DNA of 64,000 bases from Methylomonas koyamae. GTDB lineage: Bacteria; Pseudomonadota; Gammaproteobacteria; Methylococcales; Methylomonadaceae. Each line of letters begins with the position of its first letter. The stretch's first letter is position 1. Shown here in pieces: positions 27,758-36,937 of the stretch. The stretch spans positions 1 through 64,000 of the forward strand of contig NZ_LUUK01000196.1 in assembly GCF_001644025.1 (NCBI RefSeq), given 5' to 3'. A program made the translations under genes and the position numbers. A model generated the notes under the pieces. The model had not been told where the DNA came from and ran no database searches. It worked only from the letters and a program-made list of their open reading frames with translations.

Positions 27758-28201
27758 CTAGCGCGGCGAAATCGTCAGCGCGCCCAGCGTGACGCCGATG
27801 TCGATGCCTCGCCCCTTGCCGGATAAGGCCAACGAAATTTCGCCGCGCGTCAAGACTTGCGCGTCCACGGATTTGGTAGCGCCGGCGTGCCCTTCCAAGG
27901 CCACGAAGTTACCGTAGATCTCATTGAGATTTTTGACTTCCGAAAATACTCCGGTGCCTTCGATTTCCGATTTGCCTATCGTGAAGCCGATACTCTTGGA
28001 CGCCAAGGCGACTTGGGCGCGCTGGCCGTTGCTGCAACTGATATTGCCGATACCGTCGTATTGTTTGTAGACCAGCGACCAGCCGCTCAATTTGTAGGTC
28101 ATCGTGCAAGAGGTCAGCGGTCCCGCCGCGGCCGAGGCCGATAGCGCCGCGCATGCGATGCCCAGCACTAGCGGTAAATAGTTGAACGTTCCGATTTTCA
28201 T
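27758..28201 (-). CDS. exported hypothetical protein, 147 aa
   Basis: I choose ATG 28201 (MKIGTFNYLPLVLG) because GTGGAG lies 6 nt upstream; that GTG itself opens a frame four codons longer. The N-terminus is a clear Sec signal peptide, probably cut after SASAAA. The mature part is small, beta-rich and has two Cys (TSCTMTYKLSG and NISCSNGQRAQV), a pair that could form one disulfide. It resembles periplasmic or surface beta-barrel-like proteins of unknown function. It stops 17 nt before the next gene on the same strand. Confidence 0.7.
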   Translation of the reverse strand: MKIGTFNYLPLVLGIACAALSASAAAGPLTSCTMTYKLSGWSLVYKQYDGIGNISCSNGQRAQVALASKSIGFTIGKSEIEGTGVFSEVKNLNEIYGNFVALEGHAGATKSVDAQVLTRGEISLALSGKGRGIDIGVTLGALTISPR

Positions 28202-28289
28202 TGTTTTCTCCACGTGTTAAACCCCAATTTCCAGCCGGCCACCCGCCGTCGAGTCAGCCGATTATAGTACAAAGCCGTTTCGCGCTCGG

Positions 28290-31253
28290 TCAGGGCAAGG
28301 CCCCCAAGGACAACACCGAGTTCAGGCCGTCGGCGGTTTCGGCTTGACTCAATTCCGGCGCCAAGATGTAAACCCGCCCTCGTTCGACCTTGCCCTGCAT
28401 GGTGACGTATTGGGCGATGTGATTGGCCCGGTCCACCGCCAACTCGGTCAAGCGCTGCGGATCGGGATGAAAGATACCTTCCAGGCGCTGTTGAGCGACG
28501 CTGTAAAAATCTGCATTCGGATCGCTTTTCAAGCGTGGCTTGCCGAACAGGCCGCGATCCAATTCCTCGGGAAACACTTCGCCGAAAAACTTGGCCAGCA
28601 GACGCCGGTATTCGTCGTCCGACAACTCGAGATACTCATGGCGGATTTTCTGGCCCTGATCGCGCAACTCGCCGGATTTCATTTTTTTCAGAACATCCTT
28701 GACCGCATCGTAACGCATCGCCGGCCAATCCTGGGTTTCATAAGCCTTGCCCTTGATTTCCAGCGTCAATTCCGGTTTGGTGGTCAAGGCCTGCCCAAGT
28801 TGATCGAGTTTGGCGGACTCCTCGGCCGCCAGTTTGGCGCTACCCGGACCGAACTTTACGACACTGTAATCCTTATCCTCGCCGAGCAGTGCCCCAAACA
28901 TCTTGAACGGCGAAGCCACCGCCTTGGCAATCAGATTGACCAATACGTCGCTAACTAGTGCCCCAAGGCTGAATTTCGGATCTTCCAGACTGCCGGAAAT
29001 CGGGAAATCCAGATTGATCCGGCCGTCGGCGTCTTTCAGTAAGGCAATGGCCAGATGCAAGGGTAGCGACATCGCTTTCGGATTCTCGACGTGGTCGCCC
29101 AGCGCCAACTGATCGATGAACAATTTGTTCTGGACCTCCAATTGGCCCTTGCTGATTTTGTACTGTAAATCCAGCGCCATCTGGCCTTTTTCGATTTTAT
29201 AGCCGGCGAATTCGGCCATGTAAGGCGTAATCAGCGGTAAGGGCATGTGGGTAAACTTCAGGCCGACATCGGTATTGCCGGTTTGGAATTGGTATTTGCC
29301 CTTGATATCGACCGACGCCAGATCGTAAACCTTGCCTTGCAAATCCAGTTGCGCGTAGGCGTCTTTCTCGGTCGAAAAACCGCTGACTTCGCCATTCAGG
29401 CGTTTCATTTCCGCGACGAAAGGCAAGATCAGCGAATAATCGGCGAAATCGGAGCGACCGTTTTTCATCTCGATTTTGCCGATGACCAATTTCGGTTCCG
29501 GGGATTTCACGTCCGGCTTGGTCGGTGCTTCCGCCACTTTTGACCCGTTTTGCTGAGCCGGCGACTTGACGACGCTGAGTTCGTCAACATTGGTCGTACC
29601 GTCTTTCTTGATGTTGAAGCGAAAATAGGGCCGTTCGAACACCACCCGGTCGATTTTAAAATCCTGCTGGTTCAGATCGATGTCGATGCCGGCTAGGGTC
29701 AGGTCCGACCACTTCAAGAAATCCTTATTCTTGATTTGATCGCGGGTTACCAGATTGTCGATGTTGGCGTTACCGGTAAAGGTAAGTTGAAATTGATCAG
29801 TGGTTGTCAGTTGCAGATTGCCGTCAAGATTGACGGCGCCATCCACCAGTTCCAGATTCAAATAGGGATCGAGATAAGCCTGAAACGGCTTGATCAGCAA
29901 GTTATCGAGCGTTACCTGCCACGCGGCACCGAAGGGTTGCAAAACGGTATCGCCGGCCAGTTTCAAGGACGCCTTTTGGTTAATACGGGTAGCGAAGGTC
30001 AACGGTAACTTGCCTGGATTGGCGCTATCGAAACCGCGCACCGCCAAGGCCAGTTCGGTCAACTCCAGCGTCACCGGCTTGGTCAGACTGTAATCGGTGA
30101 ACTCGATGCGGTGATTGCTCAATGCCACGTCGTCGACCTTAACTCGCCAAGGTTTGGCGGGCTCCGCGGGCGTCGGGGGAGCGGCGGCCGGATTGGACGC
30201 GTTGGCGCTTGATTGGCCGGGCTCGGCAAACAAGGCTTGGTAGTTCACCACGCCATCGGCTTGCAGCCAAACTTGGATCGCCGCATCGTCGGCGGCGACT
30301 TTAGCGATGGTCAACTGCCGGTCCTGCAGATCGACGGCCACGCCGCTAAGCGTCAACGACGGCAAGTCCAGTAACGAGCGATGCTGGGCCGGCTCGCTGA
30401 TCGCCCACTTTTTAAGGTCGATAACTCCGTTGTTTAGCGCCAAATTGACACCGCCGTCGTGCTGGCTCAGATGATAATCGGCGGTGACCGACAACTGGCC
30501 GGCGTCGATCGTAACCGGCAGCACGTCCTTCGGCGCCAATTTCAGCAATTTCGGGACGACGATACCCTCCACCCTTAGGCTGCCGGTCGAGACCAACGGC
30601 ATCAACGTCAATTGTCCTTGCCAATTCAGCGTACCGCCGGACGCCAAGCCCACCGCCAAACGCCCGCTAGCGCCATTCTTTCCGTTGACGGTACCCAACT
30701 CGGCGACTTCCAACTGCAGCGGCATCAGCGTTTCGGCGGCATCCTCGCCGGCCAACGCGTCGCGCCAACGGATTTCGCCGGCATCGATCGCCAGCCGGTG
30801 AATCAACAGTGGCGGCGGCAAGTCTTCTTTAGCGGGCTCGGACGAAGGGTCCGGCTCGGCTTCGGCAGGCCGCAGATCGGCCAAATTCAAGCGGCCGTCG
30901 GCGCGGCGCTCCAGGTTGATGGTCGGCTTGCCGAATTCGATCGCCGTTACCGCCAAACCGCGCATGCCTAGCGACTCCATCGCCTGAATATCCAGAACCA
31001 GACTCTCCAAACCGAGTAAATCCTTGCCGTCGGCACCCGTCAAACGTATCCCCCGCAACTCGGCCCGCCATTCGAAAGGATCGAAGGCCACCGTCTCGAT
31101 GCCGAACTGAGCGCCGGTGGCCTGGTGAACGATTTCGGGCAAGCGGGTTCTCGCCCAATAGGGCAAAACATAGTATCCGGCCGCCGCATACAAACCGACC
31201 AAGCCGACCAGCGTGCCGCCTATCCAATACCCGGTGGAGCGTTTCAGGACCAT
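28290..31253 (-). CDS. DUF748/AsmA-like envelope protein
   Basis: The 987-aa protein has a single N-terminal helix (IGGTLVGLVGLYAAAGYYVL, residues 12-31) and a long periplasmic part with repeated beta segments. It matches the DUF748 family, relatives of AsmA, which are thought to bridge or maintain the outer membrane. The diagnostic opening is FDPFEWRAELRGIRLTGADG, and the closing region carries GRVYILAPEL. It lies 12 nt downstream of a lipoprotein gene in the same orientation, so the two are probably cotranscribed and work in the envelope. Confidence 0.83.
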   Translation of the reverse strand: MVLKRSTGYWIGGTLVGLVGLYAAAGYYVLPYWARTRLPEIVHQATGAQFGIETVAFDPFEWRAELRGIRLTGADGKDLLGLESLVLDIQAMESLGMRGLAVTAIEFGKPTINLERRADGRLNLADLRPAEAEPDPSSEPAKEDLPPPLLIHRLAIDAGEIRWRDALAGEDAAETLMPLQLEVAELGTVNGKNGASGRLAVGLASGGTLNWQGQLTLMPLVSTGSLRVEGIVVPKLLKLAPKDVLPVTIDAGQLSVTADYHLSQHDGGVNLALNNGVIDLKKWAISEPAQHRSLLDLPSLTLSGVAVDLQDRQLTIAKVAADDAAIQVWLQADGVVNYQALFAEPGQSSANASNPAAAPPTPAEPAKPWRVKVDDVALSNHRIEFTDYSLTKPVTLELTELALAVRGFDSANPGKLPLTFATRINQKASLKLAGDTVLQPFGAAWQVTLDNLLIKPFQAYLDPYLNLELVDGAVNLDGNLQLTTTDQFQLTFTGNANIDNLVTRDQIKNKDFLKWSDLTLAGIDIDLNQQDFKIDRVVFERPYFRFNIKKDGTTNVDELSVVKSPAQQNGSKVAEAPTKPDVKSPEPKLVIGKIEMKNGRSDFADYSLILPFVAEMKRLNGEVSGFSTEKDAYAQLDLQGKVYDLASVDIKGKYQFQTGNTDVGLKFTHMPLPLITPYMAEFAGYKIEKGQMALDLQYKISKGQLEVQNKLFIDQLALGDHVENPKAMSLPLHLAIALLKDADGRINLDFPISGSLEDPKFSLGALVSDVLVNLIAKAVASPFKMFGALLGEDKDYSVVKFGPGSAKLAAEESAKLDQLGQALTTKPELTLEIKGKAYETQDWPAMRYDAVKDVLKKMKSGELRDQGQKIRHEYLELSDDEYRRLLAKFFGEVFPEELDRGLFGKPRLKSDPNADFYSVAQQRLEGIFHPDPQRLTELAVDRANHIAQYVTMQGKVERGRVYILAPELSQAETADGLNSVLSLGALP

Positions 31254-31265
31254 GGCACCCCCGTG

Positions 31266-33041
31266 TTAATGCAGTCGATTCAGAAATTCGGCGTCGATGC
31301 GACAGCCGCCGAGATCGGGATAATCGGCCAGATTCTGTTCGAAATCGCGAAACGACGGATGCTGAAACGCCAAACGCACGATGCGGCCCTGAGCCAGTTC
31401 GAATTCGAGCGCGCCGCCTTTGTCGCGAGGACTGCCCGGCTTGGTGGCGAACAATAGAATGCCGATATGGGCCAGCGGCTGACCTTGTTCCTGGGCCGGC
31501 CTAGCGCAACTGTAACTATCGACGTTCAGACCGGCGAACACGCCGGCCAATTGCGCGGCACTAACGACCACGCCTTCGTCGGGAATCGGCGGTAGTTGCA
31601 GCAAGGTTTCCAGGCCGAAATTACTCAAATGGTTTTGCAGCAATACGCTACCGTTGCCGGCCTTTTCGGTATTCAATAGCGGATACAGTTGACGGGCCAC
31701 TTCATCCTTATCCGGGCTTTTCAGGGCCGCCAGCAATTGTCGGCCCGCCGACTGCACCGGATTCAAGATGCCTTCCTTCTTTTGCCTAGAACTGGCCAGC
31801 GCATCCCAGTCCTGCTCGGTATTGACCGCCAGACGCATGCTCTTCATGACCCAATAATCTTCCGGCGCCAAACAGCCGGAAAAGTTGGTGGAACGGTATT
31901 GCTCCAACAATTTGGGTCGGATTTCATCGGTCATCGCCCGCTGCATCGAGATATTGAAATTCTTCCAATCCGGCGATTTATTCAGAAAGTAGTAGAGCAA
32001 GGCGTTGCGGTCGAATTTATTGAACCCCAAGTCCTTCATGACCAGTTTCAGCCGCCGGCACTGAGTCTCGACATCGCTGTAATCCCGCCAATCCGGTTGC
32101 AGATTCGGCCGATCGGCGGCATCGATTTGAGCCAGCAATTGCTGGAGACGCTGTTCGCCGTTGGCTGTTTGTATCGGCGCCCGCCACAGTTCTTCCAGAG
32201 ACAGGTCGTGAGCGTCCGGCGTCGCGTCGCCAACGGTTTTCAGCAGCAGGGACGACACCAATTCCGGATAAATCCGCAATTCGCCCAGCATCTTGGTTTC
32301 CGACGACCAAATGTTCCAACCGCCTTCGAGCACTTCGTAAACCGGCAAGCGGGTTTGATTGAGACCTGCGCTGTCGGCGTTAAGTACGACGCCGGCCGGC
32401 AGCGTGTGGGTCTCGGAACTGAGCTTGCCGGCCGGCGTCGGCGCTTTCGCGACGACGGGCGGATTGCTTTCCACCCAATTGCCGGCCAACTTCCCCATCA
32501 CCGCCATGCCGGTACCGACGCCGGTCAACGCGAACAAACCGCTGGCGGTGTTCAGATCCTCGACCAGCTGCGACAGATTAGACTCGTGGCTGTTACTGGT
32601 CAGAAAGCGGTATTCAATCTGGGTGTCCTTGGCCGAATCCAAGCGTAACCACGGCGTCAAATTGGCCTTTTTGGTCTCCAGTTTGAAATTGCACCGCCCG
32701 GTCGTCGCCTGATAAAGAAATCCGCTGGCTTCGCGCTGCAGCTTCAAGGCGTCGTTATGCACCGCGAACACGACGGCGGCCGACAAATCGCCGTTTTCGT
32801 AATGACCGCCCATTTCATTGCAACCGCCTTTCAATGCGCTGTCGCCCTTGAACTCGAACTCAGACAGCCACTGCACGTAGTAATCGTCGCCGGAAACCGT
32901 CGTTTGCCCTCGCAACGGCTTGACGGCTACCGATTCGGTTTTCGGATAATCCACCGCCAATTGCCGAGTGGTGGCGCAACCGACCAGCAATCCACTGGCC
33001 AGCACCGCTTGCGCGATTATGAAAAAACAGCGTTGCGACAT
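31266..33041 (-). CDS. uncharacterised lipoprotein, 591 aa
   Basis: The N-terminus has a lipoprotein signal with lipobox LVGC (Cys22), so the mature protein should be attached to a membrane, probably the outer one. The rest is soluble; I recognise no family. A 17-residue hydrophobic stretch near 167-183 (ASGLFALTGVGTGMAVM) could be a second membrane segment or a buried helix. Three conserved-looking Cys-containing patches (KGGCNEMGGH, TGRCNFKL, NFSGCLAPEDYW) are spaced along the protein. It is 12 nt upstream of the DUF748 gene and is likely a functional partner of it. Confidence 0.72.
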   Translation of the reverse strand: MSQRCFFIIAQAVLASGLLVGCATTRQLAVDYPKTESVAVKPLRGQTTVSGDDYYVQWLSEFEFKGDSALKGGCNEMGGHYENGDLSAAVVFAVHNDALKLQREASGFLYQATTGRCNFKLETKKANLTPWLRLDSAKDTQIEYRFLTSNSHESNLSQLVEDLNTASGLFALTGVGTGMAVMGKLAGNWVESNPPVVAKAPTPAGKLSSETHTLPAGVVLNADSAGLNQTRLPVYEVLEGGWNIWSSETKMLGELRIYPELVSSLLLKTVGDATPDAHDLSLEELWRAPIQTANGEQRLQQLLAQIDAADRPNLQPDWRDYSDVETQCRRLKLVMKDLGFNKFDRNALLYYFLNKSPDWKNFNISMQRAMTDEIRPKLLEQYRSTNFSGCLAPEDYWVMKSMRLAVNTEQDWDALASSRQKKEGILNPVQSAGRQLLAALKSPDKDEVARQLYPLLNTEKAGNGSVLLQNHLSNFGLETLLQLPPIPDEGVVVSAAQLAGVFAGLNVDSYSCARPAQEQGQPLAHIGILLFATKPGSPRDKGGALEFELAQGRIVRLAFQHPSFRDFEQNLADYPDLGGCRIDAEFLNRLH

Positions 33042-33224
33042 TCAAAAACCTTTTGGAATCTTGCGTGGGTGAAAGCGTACCGGAAAACTAAACGCCGGTT
33101 CTTAGGCCGAACTTAACGCCCGGCCGCCGTTTGACAAACACCGGCTTATTCCGGCGCGCGCACAACGCTGGAATAATAAAGTCTTGCGGGAAGTGTGGCT
33201 ATCGTTTTGTTGAACGAGGTCCGG

Positions 33225-33623
33225 TCAAGCCGAACCCTCTTTGAAACGATGAATTTGCCGGCGTTGCTTTTTGTTGGGTTTGAAGGGACGCTCCGAGACT
33301 GGGAACGCGGCTTGCTGCTGTTTGTGCAATTCCACCAATTGTTGCCGTTTGGCGGCGCTGGCCGCGTCTTCGACATACAATTGGGCCGCCTCTTGGGCCG
33401 GACGGCGTTGCCGATTCAAACCGGTGACAAGAATATCCCAGGTATACTGATCCTTGGTGATGCTGATGCGATCGCCGAGCCGAACATCCCGGCTGGGCTT
33501 GCAGCGCTGGCCGTTGACATGCACCTTTCCGCCGCTGACCGCGTCGGACGCCAAGCCGCGGGTCTTGAAAAACCGTGCGGCCCATAGCCATTTATCGATA
33601 CGGAGTTCGTCTTGCTCACTCAA
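33225..33623 (-). CDS. hslR: heat-shock ribosome-associated S4 protein Hsp15 (HslR)
   Basis: The S4-domain protein (132 aa) starts at TTG 33623. Its first residues, LSEQDELRIDKWLWAARFFK, align with the known N-terminus of Hsp15, whereas a frame back to 33872 would give 83 extra residues inside the rhodanese gene. The TTG overlaps the rhodanese TGA by three bases, so translation is probably coupled. HslR binds free 50S subunits carrying a nascent chain and helps recycle them. The S4 motif GKVHVNGQRCKPSRDV and the basic C-terminus KPNKKQRRQIHRFK are present. Confidence 0.9.
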   Translation of the reverse strand: MSEQDELRIDKWLWAARFFKTRGLASDAVSGGKVHVNGQRCKPSRDVRLGDRISITKDQYTWDILVTGLNRQRRPAQEAAQLYVEDAASAAKRQQLVELHKQQQAAFPVSERPFKPNKKQRRQIHRFKEGSA

Positions 33624-33975
33624 CGGGCAAACCGCTCTCAGCCCAAGCCTTGAAACCGCCGGCCATGCTGACCGTCGCCGAATAACCCATCTGCTGCAAT
33701 ACCTGAGTCGCCAACGCCGACCTGCCGCCTCCCTGGCAATACACCACGGTCGGGGCTTGTTGCCGACCTTGGAAAGCGGGATGTCCGCCAATTTGGAATT
33801 CAAGTACGCCACGTGGAATATTGACCGCACCCGGCAAATGGCCGGCGGCAAATTCGTTGGGCTCGCGGACATCCAGAATCAAATTTGTCGTCAAGCGTTC
33901 GCGAGCGGCGGCGACGTCGATCTCCGAAATCTGCTGCTTGGCGGCGGCGACTAAATCTTGCGCGGTAATAGCCAT
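33616..33975 (-). CDS. rhodanese-domain protein
   Basis: This 119-aa single-domain rhodanese has the active-site Cys80 in VVYCQGGGRSA, the LDVREPNEFAAGHLPGAVNI signature and a C-terminal AGGFKAWAESGLP, all normal. It transfers sulfur from a donor such as thiosulfate to an acceptor; the partner is unknown. It is upstream of hslR with overlapping stop and start. The ispH gene lies further upstream with a 25-nt gap, so the genes form one operon, ispH-rhodanese-hslR. Confidence 0.9.
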   Translation of the reverse strand: MAITAQDLVAAAKQQISEIDVAAARERLTTNLILDVREPNEFAAGHLPGAVNIPRGVLEFQIGGHPAFQGRQQAPTVVYCQGGGRSALATQVLQQMGYSATVSMAGGFKAWAESGLPVE

Positions 33976-34000
33976 ACGGTTCCTCGTTGGGCTGATTAAG

Positions 34001-34957
34001 TTAGGCTTCCATGTGCTTCTTCAATTCCTTGGGAATAGAGAATACCACTTTTTCCTCTATACCTTTATTCTCGCGGACCAGGGTGTCGGCGCCGCCCCAA
34101 GCTTTCAATTGATCGATCACTTCCTGTACCAACACTTCCGGCGCCGACGCGCCGGCTGTGACGCCGACGACATCCACGCCCGACAACCATTCCTGTTTCA
34201 GGTCGCGGTACGTATCAATCAAGTGCGCGGATTTGCCGAGCTGTTCGGCGATTTCCCGCAAACGGTTGGAATTCGAACTGTTGGGCGAGCCGACCACCAA
34301 AATCAGATCGGAAATTTTCGCCAGATCGTGCACCGCATCCTGACGGTTTTGGGTGGCATAGCATATGTCGTCTTTTTTCTGCTCCTTGATCGACGGAAAA
34401 TGCTCGCGTAGCGCGTCGACCATCACCTTGGTGTCGGTCATCGACAACGTCGTTTGCGTGACATAGGCCAGATTATCCGGATTATTGACTTTGAGGTTTT
34501 TAACGTCATCCGGCGTTTCCACCAAATAGATATTGCCGTGCTCGGTGCATTTTTCGTACTGCCCCATCGTGCCTTCCACCTCCGGATGTCCGGCGTGGCC
34601 GATCAGAATCACTTCCCGGTCCTGCTTGGCATGCTTGGCGACCTGCATGTGAACTTTGGTCACCAACGGGCAGGTGGCATCGAACACCGTCAATTGTCGC
34701 TCGTCGGCTTCGCGCTGCACCTGCTTGGAAACCCCGTGCGCGCTGAACACCAGATAGGAGCCGACCGGCACATCGCTCAAATCCTCGATAAACACCGCGC
34801 CTTTTTCCTTTAATCCGTCGACCACGGTCCGGTTGTGCACGACCTCATGACGCACATAAATTGGTGCGCCGAAGGTATCGATGGCTTGATCGACGATTTC
34901 AATGGCCCGGTCCACGCCGGCACAGAATCCACGAGGGTTTGCGAGTACGATTTGCAT
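34001..34957 (-). CDS. ispH: 4-hydroxy-3-methylbut-2-enyl diphosphate reductase IspH
   Basis: The 318-aa iron-sulfur enzyme makes IPP and DMAPP in the last step of the MEP pathway. The three cluster ligands are Cys12 ([12 protein letters not shown]), Cys96 ([11 protein letters not shown]) and Cys199 ([11 protein letters not shown]). [12 protein letters not shown] and the late [11 protein letters not shown] block are also typical, and length is normal. It is downstream of rraA in the same orientation (37-nt gap) and upstream of the rhodanese gene. Confidence 0.97.
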   Translation of the reverse strand: MQIVLANPRGFCAGVDRAIEIVDQAIDTFGAPIYVRHEVVHNRTVVDGLKEKGAVFIEDLSDVPVGSYLVFSAHGVSKQVQREADERQLTVFDATCPLVTKVHMQVAKHAKQDREVILIGHAGHPEVEGTMGQYEKCTEHGNIYLVETPDDVKNLKVNNPDNLAYVTQTTLSMTDTKVMVDALREHFPSIKEQKKDDICYATQNRQDAVHDLAKISDLILVVGSPNSSNSNRLREIAEQLGKSAHLIDTYRDLKQEWLSGVDVVGVTAGASAPEVLVQEVIDQLKAWGGADTLVRENKGIEEKVVFSIPKELKKHMEA

Positions 34958-34994
34958 ATTCTTGAGTGTTTTACTAGGTTAAGGCATTGGAATT

Positions 34995-35501
34995 CTAATC
35001 CAATTTTGTCTCGGCGACGATAATTCCATCGCTATCGGCATAGAGGTAATGATCTTTTTTGAAATTGACCCCGGCAAACGTGATCATCACGTCACGGTCG
35101 CCTTGACCATGCTTACGACTACGCATTGGATGGGTATTCAGGGCCATTACGCCGATCGGCAGTTGCGCCAACAGTTCCGCGCCGCGCACGCAACCGTAGA
35201 CGATGATGCCGCTCCAGCCGTTTTCGATCGCCAGAGCTGCCAAGGTATCACCGAACAAGGCACAACGCTTGCCGCCACCGCCATCGATCACCAACACCTT
35301 CTCGTTGCCATCTTCCTCCAATGCGCTACGCACCAAGGAATTGTCCTCGAAAACCTTCAGCGTGGCGATTCGCCCGCAAAACCGTTGGCGCCCGCCGAAA
35401 TGGCGCAGCATGGGTTCGGCGACCTGGAAATTCTCCGCATCGCCGAAGCGATCGCATAAATCGGCGGTCAGAAATGCCAAATCGGCCTCCAAGTCCATCA
35501 A
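34995..35501 (-). CDS. rraA: regulator of RNase E activity RraA
   Basis: The 168-aa protein has the RraA/MenG fold: LCDRFGDAENFQV, the VIDGGGGKRCALFGDTLAALA core, YGCVRGAELLAQLPIGVMAL and HPMRSRKHGQGD. In E. coli the trimeric protein binds RNase E and slows mRNA decay. Related proteins were once called MenG and some have aldolase activity, so a purely regulatory role is inferred from family membership. It overlaps trhP by 4 nt (ATGA). Confidence 0.93.
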   Translation of the reverse strand: MMDLEADLAFLTADLCDRFGDAENFQVAEPMLRHFGGRQRFCGRIATLKVFEDNSLVRSALEEDGNEKVLVIDGGGGKRCALFGDTLAALAIENGWSGIIVYGCVRGAELLAQLPIGVMALNTHPMRSRKHGQGDRDVMITFAGVNFKKDHYLYADSDGIIVAETKLD

Positions 35502-36859
35502 AAATAACGCGCCAGCAAGCCGTAGCGACAGTCTTCGCTAGGCAAGGGAATTCGCACTTCGTAACCGCCGCCCAAGGCCTCTTGCATCGGATTGCCGTAT
35601 TTATCCAACATCCGATCGACAACGATATCCCGATTGCCGCCCGGCAAAATCATTTCCAACCGATCGCCAACCGCGAATTTGTTTTTGACGCTGACATCGG
35701 CCAGACCGGTGTCGGAATCGTAGGCGGTGATTTCGCCGCAAAACTGTTGCTGATGGCTCTTGGAATAACCGGACAGATAATTCTGATGCTCGTGCGTATG
35801 ATGACGCTGATAAAAACCATCGGTGTAACCGCGACTGGCCAGATTGTCCAGAACACCCAGCAATTGCGGCTGAAACGGCCGGCCGGCCAGCGCGTCGTCA
35901 ATCGCCTGACGGTAAGTCTGCGCAGTACGCGCCACGTAAAAATGCGATTTGGTCCGCCCTTCGATTTTCAGGCTATCCACGCCGATCTCCACCAAACGCT
36001 GCACGTGTTCGATAGCGCGCAGGTCCTTGGAGTTCATGATATAAGTGCCGTTCTCGTCCTCCATGACCGGCAACAACTCGCCGGGCCGACCTTCTTCCTC
36101 GAGAAAATAAATCTGATCGGCCAGCGGATGACGCTCGGCACCACCGCAGCTCGCGCCACTCAATCCGTGACTGAGATCGTTCATCGACAACACCGGCCTG
36201 TCCGCCAACACGTAATCGCCTTCGGCGGTTTCGTCGGCCGGCTTGGTGTCGTATTTCCAACGGCAGGAATTGGTACAAGTCCCCTGATTGGGATCTCGAT
36301 GGTTGAAATAGCCGGACAACAGGCAACGCCCGGAATAGGCGATGCACAACGCACCGTGCACGAACACCTCCAACTCCATGTCGGGACATTGCTGGCGAAT
36401 CTCGGCGATTTCGTCCAACGACAATTCCCGCGACAGAATGATCCGCTCCACGCCCATGCGTTGCCAAAATTTGACGCTGGCATAGTTCACGGTATTTGCC
36501 TGGACCGACAAGTGCACCGGCATGTCAGGCCATTGTTCGCGGGTCATCATGATCAGGCCTGGATCGGCCATGATCAGCGCGTCCGGCCCCATCGCGATAA
36601 TCGGTTGCATGTCCTTGACGAACGTCTTCACCTTGGCGTTATGCGGAATGACGTTGGCGGCCAAGTAAAATTTCTTGCCGATCGCATGTGCCTCGGCTAT
36701 CCCCTTCGCCAGATTGTCCGCTAGGAAATCGTTATTTCGTACCCGCAAGCTGTAACGCGGCTGCCCGGCATAAACCGCGTCGGCGCCGAACGCGAACGCA
36801 TAACGCATGTTCCGAATCGTGCCGGCCGGGGAAAGAAGTTCGACGTGTTTCATGTCCAT
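35498..36859 (-). CDS. trhP: U32 family tRNA hydroxylation protein TrhP (YegQ)
   Basis: The 453-aa protein is a U32 collagenase-like family member of the YegQ/TrhP type. That type takes part in prephenate-dependent 5-hydroxylation of uridine 34 in some tRNAs. It shows the opening ELLSPAGTIRNMRYAF, ADPGLIMMTREQWPDMPV, the GALCIAYSGRCLLSGYF..HRDPNQG block and Cys residues in CTNSCRW. The C-terminal beta domain starts around residue 370. Despite the family name it is not expected to be a protease. Order is trhP-rraA-ispH-rhodanese-hslR. Confidence 0.92.
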   Translation of the reverse strand: MDMKHVELLSPAGTIRNMRYAFAFGADAVYAGQPRYSLRVRNNDFLADNLAKGIAEAHAIGKKFYLAANVIPHNAKVKTFVKDMQPIIAMGPDALIMADPGLIMMTREQWPDMPVHLSVQANTVNYASVKFWQRMGVERIILSRELSLDEIAEIRQQCPDMELEVFVHGALCIAYSGRCLLSGYFNHRDPNQGTCTNSCRWKYDTKPADETAEGDYVLADRPVLSMNDLSHGLSGASCGGAERHPLADQIYFLEEEGRPGELLPVMEDENGTYIMNSKDLRAIEHVQRLVEIGVDSLKIEGRTKSHFYVARTAQTYRQAIDDALAGRPFQPQLLGVLDNLASRGYTDGFYQRHHTHEHQNYLSGYSKSHQQQFCGEITAYDSDTGLADVSVKNKFAVGDRLEMILPGGNRDIVVDRMLDKYGNPMQEALGGGYEVRIPLPSEDCRYGLLARYF

Positions 36860-36937
36860 CTCAAAAATCAGGTGAGAGGCATTTTAACAAATTATCCCAA
36901 CCCACATCCAAAGAGGGTTCTCGACAATCCACGCGGA

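Noticed and set aside
31689-32648. 319-codon plus-strand frame
   Set aside because: Antisense to the lipoprotein gene, with Arg/Gln/His-rich composition and no ribosome-binding site.
35321-36724. 467-codon plus-strand frame
   Set aside because: It lies antisense to trhP and rraA, which have clear family motifs and overlapping starts; its His/Gln-rich composition is typical of the reverse strand of G/C-rich coding DNA.
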